Shown here one piece after another: positions 44,210 through 52,152 of a DNA stretch of 64,000 nt. The stretch's first letter is position 1. Each line of letters starts with the position of its first letter. Below the pieces are notes generated by a model. The model saw only the letters and a list, made by a program, of their open reading frames with translations, was not told where the DNA came from and made no database searches. The DNA is from Thiocapsa roseilacustris. GTDB taxonomy: Bacteria; Pseudomonadota; Gammaproteobacteria; Chromatiales; Chromatiaceae. A program made the position numbers and the translations under genes. The stretch spans positions 186,001-250,000 of the forward strand of contig NZ_JBBWVE010000001.1 of the NCBI RefSeq assembly GCF_041903755.1. Direction: 5' to 3'.

Positions 44210-45022
44210 TTAACCGGCCCGCGCCAAGGCCAAGCGATCCTGCCCGATACTCGCCGATTGGGGATAGGCATCGGTCCAGCGCAGCAGCTCGAGCCGACCG
44301 TCGTGATGCTCCACGAGGGCGGTGCAGCTCTCCACCCAGTCGCCGCAGTTGCAGTAGGCGACCCCGGCGATCTCCCGCATCTCCGCGTGATGGATATGTC
44401 CGCAGATCATACCGTCGACCTGACGGCGCTCTGCCTCGGTCGCGACCGCCGCCTCGAAGTTGCCGATATAGCTCACGGCATTCTTGACCTTGTGCTTCAG
44501 ATACCCGGCCAGCGACCAATAATCCAGGCCAAGCGCCCGGCGAATCCGGCTGACCAGTCCATTGAGCATCAATAACCCGTCGTAAGCTCGCGCGCCGATC
44601 ATAGCAAGCCATCGACCATTCTGAACCACCGCATCGAACGCATCCCCGTGCATCACCAGGAAGCGACGACCGTCGGCCGTGGTGTGGATCACCTCTTCGC
44701 GCACGGCCACATTGCCGAAATCGGCGCCGAGATGCGTGCGAAACAGCTCGTCGTGATTGCCGGGCGTATAGATAACCTCGGTCCCACACTTGGCCTTATC
44801 GAGCACCTCGCGGACCACCTGATTGTGGGCCTCCGGCCAATAAACACCGTTCTTCATCGCCCAGATGTCGACGATGTCGCCGACCAGGTACAACTGCTTG
44901 CACTCGGTCGATTGCAGGAAATCGAGCACGAGAGAGGCTTGGCACCCTCGAAAGCCCAAATGGATATCGGAGATGAAAATGCTCCGATACTTCAACGGAT
45001 TCATGCGCTTGATGTCGGTCAT
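44210..45022 (-). CDS. LpxH-type UDP-2,3-diacylglucosamine diphosphatase-like metallophosphoesterase
   Basis: 270 aa calcineurin-like phosphoesterase with all metal-site motifs: FISDIHLGF, LVGDIVDIW, YTPGNHDELF, LVMHGDAFD and ICGHIHHAEMR. It resembles the LpxH/LpxH2 group that makes lipid X in lipid A synthesis. The protein is somewhat longer than E. coli LpxH (240 aa) and carries a helical insert (LLMLNGLVSRIRRALGLDYW), so another phosphodiester substrate is possible. A second ATG lies at 45004. Confidence 0.8.
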   Translation of the reverse strand: MTDIKRMNPLKYRSIFISDIHLGFRGCQASLVLDFLQSTECKQLYLVGDIVDIWAMKNGVYWPEAHNQVVREVLDKAKCGTEVIYTPGNHDELFRTHLGADFGNVAVREEVIHTTADGRRFLVMHGDAFDAVVQNGRWLAMIGARAYDGLLMLNGLVSRIRRALGLDYWSLAGYLKHKVKNAVSYIGNFEAAVATEAERRQVDGMICGHIHHAEMREIAGVAYCNCGDWVESCTALVEHHDGRLELLRWTDAYPQSASIGQDRLALARAG

Positions 45023-45165
45023 CGTATTCCCGGCCTCGAGCCATCAACATCGGGAGATTATCTCCGAACGCGATTGCCGGGATATTGACGAACCGTGAAG
45101 ATGCGATGAAATCTCGGGGCAGTGCAGAGATCTCGAGAACCTCCGAGATCATCTTCGTTGTCTTA

Positions 45166-45243
45166 GTCGTTGTCGTTGTCGTTGTCGTTGTCGACCATCG
45201 GTACGACCACGATCACGATCACGACAACGACAACGACAACGAA
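45166..45243. repeat. family C: palindromic (TCGTTG)n hexanucleotide array (C1)
   Basis: Left arm 45166-45193 is built from GTCGTT units, right arm 45221-45243 from CAACGA units, with a 27-nt degenerate middle. The arms can form a stem of over 20 bp. It lies in the 288-bp gap between the LpxH-type gene and the 388-aa gene. A second small stem, GATCTCG/CGAGATC, is at 45130-45150. The flanks do not match copies C2 and C3. Confidence 0.8.
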
Positions 45244-45310
45244 CGGTCTCGACGCATCTGCGGTGCTGCACGAGGCCACCCGTGCGGTGCTCGGCTTACG
45301 GGAGCGAGGT

Positions 45311-46477
45311 TCAGTCCGCGCCCCACTGCGGGGTCGCGATCCCGTCGCCGAGGTCGGCGGCGACGAGCAGACGCCGAATCTCGAGCAGACGCTCGATGAG
45401 CGCCGGCTCGAACGCCTGGTAGGCGTCACGGTCGGGAACACGCTTGACCACGACCCCGAGCAGCTCGGTGATGGCGTTGCCGATCGAGTTCTGACTGATG
45501 GTCAGCATCAAGCGGCCGGAGTCATGCCGAAAGATGAGCTGCTTGAAGGCCGGCTCCCAACGGATCGAGCTGGCGTAGGCCGGGTCGCCGAGACAGCGCT
45601 CGCGAACCCGTTTGGCGCTTTGCATGAAGGCGTTGTCGAAGAGCAGGACCGATTCGATCTGATTCGGAAAGAAGACGTCCCGCAAGATCTCCGCGTTGCG
45701 GCTCGACACCTGCGAGAAGAAGGTGCGATAGAAGTCGAGAAAACCGCGCAGGATCTCGTCGTACTCCGCCCAAAAGGCGATGTCACCGAGGGCCGCGACC
45801 CCACCTTGGATCTCCCAGCAGGGCAAGCCCTCCGGGTAGCCGGTGAGCGCGAGGCGCGACTCGTCCGTATGCACCGTTCGCAGGATGCGCAGGTCAAGCG
45901 CCTCATCGAAGAAGCGGCGATAGACATCCCGCATGTGCGCCTGAAAGAGACTGTGCTGACCTCCATCGGTGAGGTTGGGATGACTCGGGTCGGCCAGCGA
46001 GGCTGCACGCAGCTGATCCATCGGGAAGACGATGAAGTGGTTGTGCAACATGCGGATGCTCGGCACGCCCGGCGAGGTCAGAGGCCAGGTGGCATCCAGG
46101 CTCGCCTCGCCGGCCATCACCAGCGCCTCGCCCGGGTCCGGATAGCGTCGCAGCATCTCCTCGATGATGATTCGATTCATCCGGTTCCAGACGCGCTTCA
46201 CCGACGGCGAGACCTGGGTGCGGCGCACCGGACGACCGAGCGGGTTGAGGATTCGTTTGGAGGTGTCGTAGATAATGGAGCAATCCAGCTCGGTGGAATG
46301 CCCCAGCGCCTTTCGGTAGAGCAGCAGATCCTCTTGGTTGCGCAGCAGACCGTTGTTCTGCACCAGATCCCGAAGGTTCTCGGCGCTGTTGAAGAACTCG
46401 TTCGGCGTCAGACCCGCCGGAACGTCCAGCGGGATGGGCCGAAAAGGGGTGACGATCTCGCGCGGACCCGATGACAT
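45311..46477 (-). CDS. conserved-looking hypothetical protein (388 aa)
   Basis: I do not recognise this protein. It is soluble, with no signal peptide or membrane segment. The composition is normal and the codon use is like its neighbours. Distinct segments are FRPIPLDVPAGLTPNEFF near the start, VWNRMNRIIIEEMLRRYPDP, a His-containing block IRMLHNHFIVFPMDQL (about residues 140-160), SRLALTGYPEGLPCWEIQGG and RWEPAFKQLIFRHDSGRLM. The HNHFIVFP block resembles nucleotide-handling HIT-like motifs only superficially. Both sides of the gene carry family C hexanucleotide arrays. ATG 46477 begins MSSGPREIVTPF; no better start was seen. Confidence 0.75.
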   Translation of the reverse strand: MSSGPREIVTPFRPIPLDVPAGLTPNEFFNSAENLRDLVQNNGLLRNQEDLLLYRKALGHSTELDCSIIYDTSKRILNPLGRPVRRTQVSPSVKRVWNRMNRIIIEEMLRRYPDPGEALVMAGEASLDATWPLTSPGVPSIRMLHNHFIVFPMDQLRAASLADPSHPNLTDGGQHSLFQAHMRDVYRRFFDEALDLRILRTVHTDESRLALTGYPEGLPCWEIQGGVAALGDIAFWAEYDEILRGFLDFYRTFFSQVSSRNAEILRDVFFPNQIESVLLFDNAFMQSAKRVRERCLGDPAYASSIRWEPAFKQLIFRHDSGRLMLTISQNSIGNAITELLGVVVKRVPDRDAYQAFEPALIERLLEIRRLLVAADLGDGIATPQWGAD

Positions 46478-46500
46478 CGCTTAGGCCTTCTCTTGGTAAC

Positions 46501-46610
<110 letters not shown>

Positions 46611-46624
<14 letters not shown>

Positions 46625-46841
46625 TTCTTTGATCTTCGTCTTCTATGCGCTGCTCGCGGAGTCGCTCGGCGTAGTCCAGACGTAATGTACAGCGCTCCCA
46701 ATCGCCACCGACGCATTCCGCCCGCCGACAATCGAACTCGCAGCACGAGACCTCGTCCGGAACGCGCGGGACCAGCCGTTTCGACAACGCCGATCCGAGA
46801 CGGCGCAGCAGGCCCGGCTTCTTCTTGGATGTCTCGTTCAT
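46611..46841 (-). CDS. small Cys-rich hypothetical protein
   Basis: 76 aa from ATG 46841, with a strong GGAGGG ribosome binding site 5 nt upstream, which decides the start over the longer ORF to 47048. The protein has a basic N-terminus (KKKPGLLRRLGSALSKRL) that could be an amphipathic helix, then CCEFDCRRAECVGGDWERC with five Cys in 19 residues, and a charged helical tail. The Cys pattern could bind a metal or an Fe-S cluster. The function is unknown. The last few codons and the stop lie in repeat C2. Confidence 0.7.
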
Positions 46842-47079
46842 ATCGGCCCTCCGGAGATCGATCTGGTGTTGCCCGACACAGCGTCGTCGAGGGTGTCGGA
46901 AGCCAACCGGATCCATCCGCTCAAGGTCGGTCCGTGAAAATCCAAGCCGCTCGCTTGGTCTCTGCACGGAGTGCATCGTAACAGTTTCCTGACCCGAGCA
47001 AATCACAGCACCGGGCTTTGACGGTTTGACTCCAACCTTCGGTCGCAAACAAATACGGATCAGACGTCTACGACCGAGC

Positions 47080-47856
47080 TCAAAGCCGCTCGCGCCGGTG
47101 GCGCGCTCGACTTTTGCGCAGTCGCATCAGGGTCCACACCGGCCCGGAAACCGCATAGGTCGTCGCCATCAGGAAAAGCATCAGCGGCGGATTGACAAAG
47201 ACGACGGCAAAGCCAAGCATCACTGCGACGGCCAAAAGAAAGGGGACCCGGCCCTGGACGTTGAGCTGTTTGAAGCTGATGTACCGAAAATTACTGACCA
47301 TCAGCAGACCGGCGCTCGCAGTGAGGATGGCCGCGAGCCAGGCGACATCAGCCCCGGCGACCCCCGTATCCGCGCTAAGCCAGACCCCGCTCGCGATGAT
47401 GGCCGCGGCAGCCGGACTGGCGAGACCTTGGAAATAACGCTTGTCGGCGATCCGCACCTGCGTGTTGAACCGTGCCAGGCGCAAGGCCGCTGCGGCAGTG
47501 AAGACGAAGGCGGCAAGCCAGCCGACCTTACCGAGTCCGCCCAAGGCCCAATGATAGGCGACCAGCGCAGGGGCCACCCCGAAGGCCACCATGTCCGAAA
47601 GGCTGTCGTACTCGGCACCGAAATCGCTTTGCGTCTGAGTAATGCGAGCCACGCGCCCGTCGATCCCGTCGAGCAACTGGGCAGCGAAGATGGCGAGCGC
47701 AGCCGCCTCGAAGCGTCCCTGGGTTGCGGCGAGGACCGCGTAAAACCCGGCGAACAGCGCCGCCGTGGTAAAAAGATTGGGCAGCAAATAGATTCCGCGT
47801 GGTCGCTTTCGGGTGTCTGGCACGTTGTCCATGGGATCGATCTCGTTGGCGGCCAT
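47080..47856 (-). CDS. pssA: CDP-diacylglycerol--serine O-phosphatidyltransferase
   Basis: Makes phosphatidylserine, precursor of phosphatidylethanolamine. 258 aa from ATG 47856. It has six to eight membrane helices and the CDP-alcohol transferase motif LDGIDGRVARITQTQSDFG, then EYDSLSD (DX2DGX2ARX8GX3DX3D). The N-terminal LPNLFTTAALFAGF is typical of the PssA type II enzyme. The ORF extends to 47925 upstream, but that part lacks family similarity. It is divergent from the hox operon. Confidence 0.93.
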   Translation of the reverse strand: MAANEIDPMDNVPDTRKRPRGIYLLPNLFTTAALFAGFYAVLAATQGRFEAAALAIFAAQLLDGIDGRVARITQTQSDFGAEYDSLSDMVAFGVAPALVAYHWALGGLGKVGWLAAFVFTAAAALRLARFNTQVRIADKRYFQGLASPAAAAIIASGVWLSADTGVAGADVAWLAAILTASAGLLMVSNFRYISFKQLNVQGRVPFLLAVAVMLGFAVVFVNPPLMLFLMATTYAVSGPVWTLMRLRKSRARHRRERL

Positions 47857-47891
47857 CTGGTCGTGTTGCGAGTATAGCCGGGAGCGGTGCA

Positions 47892-47931
47892 GCACCGAAA
47901 GAAAGCGCGGCGACACCGAGCGCACCGAAAG
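47892..47931. promoter_or_regulatory. direct repeats upstream of hoxE
   Basis: GCACCGAAAG occurs at 47892-47901 and again at 47922-47931, exactly 30 bp apart, with a degenerate half copy (ACACCGAG) between them. This lies in the 197-bp pssA-hoxE intergenic region, about 120 bp before hoxE. It may be a regulator site. No clear -35/-10 or sigma54 promoter was found for hoxE. Confidence 0.35.
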
Positions 47932-48053
47932 TGCGCGTTAAAGAAGAACATCGTCGTGCTATCCATTTGCCGTCGACTTGTGGCATCGTTCGGTCGCATC
48001 GCCGTCGGCGACGCGATCGCTCGGCAACCATGACCCATTGAATCGGAGGGGAG

Positions 48054-48548
48054 ATGAGTCTGCAGCAAGCCAAGCCGCCACTGCCCAGTGACGACAAGCG
48101 TTGGAAGCTCGTCAACGCAACCATGCGCCGCAACGGCTATGCCGACCACGCCTTGATCGAGACCCTGCACAGCGTGCAGGACGCCTTCGGGTTCCTCGAC
48201 GAGGGCTCTTTGCGTTTCGTTGCCGCATCGCTCGACCTGCCGCTGAGCAAGGTCTACGGTGTCGCGACCTTTTACCACCTATTCACGCTCAAGCCGAAAG
48301 GACGCCATGCGTGCGTCGTCTGCACCGGCACCGCCTGCTATATCAAAGGGGCCGGTGCTCTCGTCGAGCGTCTGCAGGAGCGCTACGGCATCAATCCGGG
48401 CGAAACCACCGAAGATGACCGTTTGTCCCTGTTGACGGCACGCTGTGTCGGCGCCTGCGGCCTGGCCCCGGCGATCGTGATCGACGGCGACGTCCTCGGC
48501 AAGCTCGACAGCGAATCACTCATTGCCAAGCTCGAGGAGCTGAGCTGA
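48054..48548 (+). CDS. hoxE: NAD-linked [NiFe]-hydrogenase diaphorase subunit HoxE
   Basis: 164 aa NuoE-like subunit of the bidirectional Hox hydrogenase. It carries a [2Fe-2S] cluster with four Cys in CTGTACYIKGA (CX4C) and RCVGACGLAP (CX3C). The N-terminal helical region (LIETLHSVQDAFGFL) matches NuoE. Passes electrons between HoxF/HoxU and an external carrier. GGAGGGGAG ribosome binding site just before the ATG. The stop overlaps the hoxF start. Confidence 0.96.
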   Translation: MSLQQAKPPLPSDDKRWKLVNATMRRNGYADHALIETLHSVQDAFGFLDEGSLRFVAASLDLPLSKVYGVATFYHLFTLKPKGRHACVVCTGTACYIKGAGALVERLQERYGINPGETTEDDRLSLLTARCVGACGLAPAIVIDGDVLGKLDSESLIAKLEELS

Positions 48549-50158
48549 TGAATCTCGACGATCTGGCCGATCTGGCCGAGCAATACCGTGCTGTCGACGC
48601 GAACGTCGAGCGCGAGGTCCGCGTCTGCATGGCCGCCAGTTGCCAGTCATCCGGCTCGGCCCCCGTCATGGATGCACTCGTCGCCGGTCTCGGGGAGAGC
48701 AAACCCTCATGCAAGATCAAAGGGGTCGGGTGCATGGGACTCTGCTCTGCCGGCCCCTTGGTATCGATCGCCGACCGGGACGGCTCGCTCGAAGAGTCGA
48801 CGATCTATCGCGACGTGACCGCGGATGACGCCGCCGACATCATCGCTAGCCTCGACGGGCCGCCCGTGGAACGCCTGCTCTGCCCGACGGATCAGCCCTT
48901 CTTCGCGCGCCAGCAGAAGATCGTGCTGGAGAATGCCGGCATCATCGATCCCGACAGCTTCAAAGGCTATGTCGCCGTGGGCGGCTACTCCGCCCTGATC
49001 CGGGCCTTGAGCGAGATGACCCCGGCCGATGTGCTGCGCGAAGTGACCGACAGCGGTCTGCGTGGACGTGGCGGCGGCGGTTACCCGACTGGACTGAAAT
49101 GGTCGACCGTCGCCAAGATGCCCGCGACCCAGAAATACGTCATCTGCAACGCGGACGAAGGTGACCCTGGCGCCTTCATGGATCGGGCGATCCTGGAGTC
49201 GGACCCGCATCGTGTCCTCGAGGGCATGGCCATCGCCGCCTACGCAATCGGGGCGAATAAGGCCTACGTCTATGTCCGTGCGGAATACCCGCTCGCGGTC
49301 GAGCGACTCCAGACCGCCATTCGCAAAGCCAAGCGATCGGGATTCTTGGGCAACAAGATCGGCGATACCCAGTTCAGCCTGGAGGTCGAAATCCGCCTCG
49401 GCGCCGGGGCCTTCGTCTGCGGCGAAGAAACGGCGCTTATGGCCTCCATCGAAGGGCTGCGTGGCCAACCCCGCCCACGTCCCCCCTACCCCGCAGAGTC
49501 GGGACTCTGGGGCTACCCCACGCTCATCAACAACGTCGAGACCTTCGCCAACATCGCCCCGATCGTGCGCGAAGGGGGCGACTGGTTCGCCTCGATCGGC
49601 ACCGAGCGATCAAAAGGGACTAAGGTCTTCGCGCTCGCCGGGACCATCACCAACACCGGCCTGATCGAGGTTCCGATGGGCACCTCGCTGCGCGACATCA
49701 TCGAGGTCATCGGCGGCGGCATCCCGGGCGGGAAGGCCTTCAAGGCGGTGCAGACCGGCGGCCCCTCGGGCGGTTGTATCCCGGCGCAGCACCTCGACAT
49801 CGCCGTAGACTACGACAGCCTCAGGACCCTCGGGACCATGATGGGCTCGGGCGGCATGATCGTGATGGACGAGACCTCGAGCATGGTCGATGTCGCGCGC
49901 TATTTCATGGAGTTCTGCATGACCGAGTCGTGCGGGAAGTGCGTCCCGTGCCGCACCGGCACGCAGCAAATGCACAGCATCCTCGACCGGCTGGCCAAGT
50001 CGCAGGCTACGCGCGCGGAGCTAACCCTTTTGGAAGAGCTCTGCGAAGTCGTGCAGGCAACCAGTCTCTGCGGACTGGGGCAGACGGCGCCGAATCCAGT
50101 GTTGAGTACGATGCGTTATTTCCGCGACGAGTATGAAGCGAAGCTCGGCGACGCTTAA
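48548..50158 (+). CDS. hoxF: NAD-linked hydrogenase diaphorase subunit HoxF
   Basis: NADH-binding, FMN-containing subunit of the diaphorase; exchanges electrons with NAD+. 536 aa. The N-terminal thioredoxin-like [2Fe-2S] domain (about 20-100: CMAASCQSSGS, GVGCMGLCSAGP) is followed by the NuoF-like part: GRGGGGYPTGLKWS (FMN/NADH), CNADEGDPGAFMDR, and a [4Fe-4S] site with ESCGKCVPCRTG plus SLCGLGQ. The TAA stop (50156-50158) is the edge of repeat A2, which separates hoxF from hoxU. Confidence 0.97.
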   Translation: MNLDDLADLAEQYRAVDANVEREVRVCMAASCQSSGSAPVMDALVAGLGESKPSCKIKGVGCMGLCSAGPLVSIADRDGSLEESTIYRDVTADDAADIIASLDGPPVERLLCPTDQPFFARQQKIVLENAGIIDPDSFKGYVAVGGYSALIRALSEMTPADVLREVTDSGLRGRGGGGYPTGLKWSTVAKMPATQKYVICNADEGDPGAFMDRAILESDPHRVLEGMAIAAYAIGANKAYVYVRAEYPLAVERLQTAIRKAKRSGFLGNKIGDTQFSLEVEIRLGAGAFVCGEETALMASIEGLRGQPRPRPPYPAESGLWGYPTLINNVETFANIAPIVREGGDWFASIGTERSKGTKVFALAGTITNTGLIEVPMGTSLRDIIEVIGGGIPGGKAFKAVQTGGPSGGCIPAQHLDIAVDYDSLRTLGTMMGSGGMIVMDETSSMVDVARYFMEFCMTESCGKCVPCRTGTQQMHSILDRLAKSQATRAELTLLEELCEVVQATSLCGLGQTAPNPVLSTMRYFRDEYEAKLGDA

Positions 50159-50350
50159 ACCGCGCCCGGTGCGGTATGCATGATGTGCTGGAGTGGCATG
50201 GCGGGCGCCGGCTCCGACGACTGTCGGAGCTGCCGCGGTTTAAGGTATTAAAGGATATGCAATTCTTAACTGCGTCGCACCGAGGTCGATGACATCTCCA
50301 AAAGCCAAATGCAACACAACAATAACGCATTCCGCTCTGGACGCGGTTCA
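50156..50350 (+). repeat. family A composite repeat (A2) between hoxF and hoxU
   Basis: 195 bp. Unit alpha is at 50156-50242 (TAAACCGCGCC to CCGCGGTTTA), an AT-rich linker at 50243-50266, and unit beta at 50267-50350 (TAACTGCGTC to GACGCGGTTCA). Same orientation and order as A1. The left edge is the hoxF stop codon. Confidence 0.88.
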
Positions 50351-50366
50351 GCGCGGAGAAGGCTTT

Positions 50367-50504
50367 AGCGATCACGAAGGCGCAAAGCGCGACAAGGAAC
50401 ACAGGGTGTCGAGCGGCCGGGCTCGACACCACAAGATACCACCGGAAGCGAACATCGACCGCGACGGACGCTGCGTTGCACCCTGCACGCCTTTGCGGTT
50501 CAAA
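50367..50504. repeat. second inverted-repeat element in the hoxF-hoxU gap
   Basis: ATCACGAAGGCGCAAAG near 50370 and CCTTTGCGGTTCAAA near 50490 are imperfect inverted ends. Inside, GGTGTCGAGC (50405-50414) and GCTCGACACC (50421-50430) form a perfect 10-bp stem with a 6-nt loop. With A2 it makes the whole 374-bp gap before hoxU non-coding repeat sequence. No promoter for hoxU was identified. Confidence 0.5.
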
Positions 50505-50532
50505 ATGCACGAACGAGGTTGACGGAGCCGAT

Positions 50533-51264
50533 ATGCCCCCACCCGCCAAGCAACCGAATGTCCGCGTCGTCACGCTCAATATCGACGGCCGGGATCTCTC
50601 CGCCCGCGGAGACGAGACCATCATCGAGGTCTGTCGCGAGAATTTAATCCCGATCCCGAGCCTCTGTTATCTCGAAGGTCTCTCGGTGTGGGGCGCCTGT
50701 CGTCTCTGTCTCGTCGAGCTGGCCGGTCAGGGACGCCTGTTGGCCGCCTGCTCGACGCGCGTGACCGAAGGGATGCAGATCCAGACCAACACCGAGAAGC
50801 TCCAGCGCTATCGCCGCACCATCGTCGAGCTGCTCTTCGCCGAGCGCAACCATGTCTGCTCGGTTTGCGTGTCCAACGGCCACTGCGAGCTGCAGCACCT
50901 GGCGCAGAAGTGCGGAGTCGACCATGTCCGCGTGCCCTATCGGCAGGCGAGCTACCAGGTCGACAGCTCGCACGAGATGTTCCGGCTCGATCACGACCGC
51001 TGCATCCTCTGCACCCGCTGCGTGCGTGTCTGCGACGAGATCGAGGGTGCCCACACGTGGGACGTCATGGGCCGCGGCAGCGAGTGCCGCGTGATCACCG
51101 ACATGGCGCAGCCTTGGGGCGAGAGCGACACCTGCACCAGCTGCGGCAAATGCGTCCAGGTCTGCCCGACCGGCGCGCTGGTCAAGCAGGGCACTTCGGT
51201 CGGCGAAATGGTCAAAGATCAACACTTCCTGCCGATTCTCGCCCGCCGGAGACATGCCCAATGA
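50533..51264 (+). CDS. hoxU: NAD-linked hydrogenase diaphorase subunit HoxU
   Basis: 243 aa NuoG-N-terminus-like electron-transfer subunit. [2Fe-2S] ferredoxin domain (SLCYLEGLSVWGACRLCLVE), a NuoG-type His-Cys site (HVCSVCVSNGHCELQ), and two [4Fe-4S] motifs (CILCTRCVRVCDE and CTSCGKCVQVCP). Links the diaphorase to the hydrogenase module. I chose ATG 50533 (MPPPAKQPNVRVV) because the conserved domain begins directly after it. The stop overlaps the hoxY start (ATGA). Confidence 0.96.
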   Translation: MPPPAKQPNVRVVTLNIDGRDLSARGDETIIEVCRENLIPIPSLCYLEGLSVWGACRLCLVELAGQGRLLAACSTRVTEGMQIQTNTEKLQRYRRTIVELLFAERNHVCSVCVSNGHCELQHLAQKCGVDHVRVPYRQASYQVDSSHEMFRLDHDRCILCTRCVRVCDEIEGAHTWDVMGRGSECRVITDMAQPWGESDTCTSCGKCVQVCPTGALVKQGTSVGEMVKDQHFLPILARRRHAQ

Positions 51265-51803
51265 GCACATCGCCCAAGATCACGGTCGCGACCACCTGGC
51301 TCGACGGCTGCTCGGGTTGTCACATGTCCTTTCTTGACATGGACGAGCGTCTGATCGAGCTGGTCCAGAAGGTCGACATCGTCTACAGCCCCTTGGTCGA
51401 CACCAAGACCCTGCCCGACGAGGTAGATGTAGGCATCCTGGAAGGCTCGATCAGCTCGGAAGACGACCTGGAAAAGGCGCATGAGTTTCGCAAGCACTGC
51501 AAGATCCTGGTCAGTTTAGGCGATTGCGCCGTGAACGGAAACGTCCCGGCCATGCGCAACCACTTCAAGCTCGCCGATGTCATCGATCACGCCTACCGCG
51601 ACACCGTGACCGTCCAACCGCAGACCCCGACTCGAGGAGTTCCTGCTTTGCTGCCCGTCGTGAAACCCATCCACGGTGTCGTGGGGGTCGATGTCTTCGT
51701 GCCCGGCTGCCCGCCGAGCGCCGACGCCATCTGGTACGTGCTGAGCGAGCTGATCGCGGGGCGCATACCGGATCCCAGCGCCGTGACGCGGTTCGGAGCC
51801 TAA
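51261..51803 (+). CDS. hoxY: NAD-linked [NiFe]-hydrogenase small subunit HoxY
   Basis: 180 aa. Holds the proximal [4Fe-4S] cluster with Cys in WLDGCSGCHMSFLD, LGDCAVNGN and VPGCPPSADA. Short like other HoxY (no medial or distal cluster domain). Forms the hydrogenase heterodimer with HoxH. The first in-frame ORF reaches far upstream inside hoxU and is a shadow. It is followed after 4 bp by a 114-aa ORF. Confidence 0.96.
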   Translation: MSTSPKITVATTWLDGCSGCHMSFLDMDERLIELVQKVDIVYSPLVDTKTLPDEVDVGILEGSISSEDDLEKAHEFRKHCKILVSLGDCAVNGNVPAMRNHFKLADVIDHAYRDTVTVQPQTPTRGVPALLPVVKPIHGVVGVDVFVPGCPPSADAIWYVLSELIAGRIPDPSAVTRFGA

Positions 51804-51807
51804 AACC

Positions 51808-52152
51808 ATGACCAAGCCGCCTGCCGGAAGCCAAGCACCACAGGACGCGGACACGGGCGTGATCGTCGCGCTCCTCGAGCGTCTGCGTACGCAACGCCTG
51901 CCGCGCCTGCTCGACATCAAGGCCAAGGTCGAGAGCGGCGCGCGTCTCGACAACTTCGATATCGAGTTCCTGACCGAGGTCTTCGCCGATGCCAGGGACA
52001 AGCAGTCCAAGTGGACGCAGCACCCGGAGCTCGACGACATCATCGCCAGGATGACCCATCTCTATCACGAGATCACCGAGCGCGCCTTGAGCAACGAAGG
52101 CGACGACTCGGACGCCACTCCGAATCCCAACCGCCAGGGGCCGCATCCATGA
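51808..52152 (+). CDS. hypothetical protein between hoxY and hoxH
   Basis: 114 aa, start 4 bp after hoxY, stop overlapping the hoxH ATG (ATGA), so it is translated as part of the operon. Predicted mostly helical: VIVALLERLRTQRLPRLLDIKAKVESG, LDNFDIEFLTEVFADARDK, and LDDIIARMTHLYHEITERAL, with a polar tail. No Cys, no signal peptide, no membrane segment. I do not recognise the family. It may be a Hox assembly or accessory factor, by position only. Confidence 0.75.
   Translation: MTKPPAGSQAPQDADTGVIVALLERLRTQRLPRLLDIKAKVESGARLDNFDIEFLTEVFADARDKQSKWTQHPELDDIIARMTHLYHEITERALSNEGDDSDATPNPNRQGPHP

Noticed and set aside
45166..45243. CRISPR array
   Set aside because: Repeats are 6 bp without spacers and form a palindrome; there are no cas genes nearby.
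45170..46474. Plus-strand 434-aa frame starting in the hexanucleotide array
   Set aside because: Low-complexity start followed by antisense of the 388-aa gene.
47960..48000. Sigma54 promoter before hoxE
   Set aside because: TGGCAT is present, but the GC of the -12 element is not at the required spacing.
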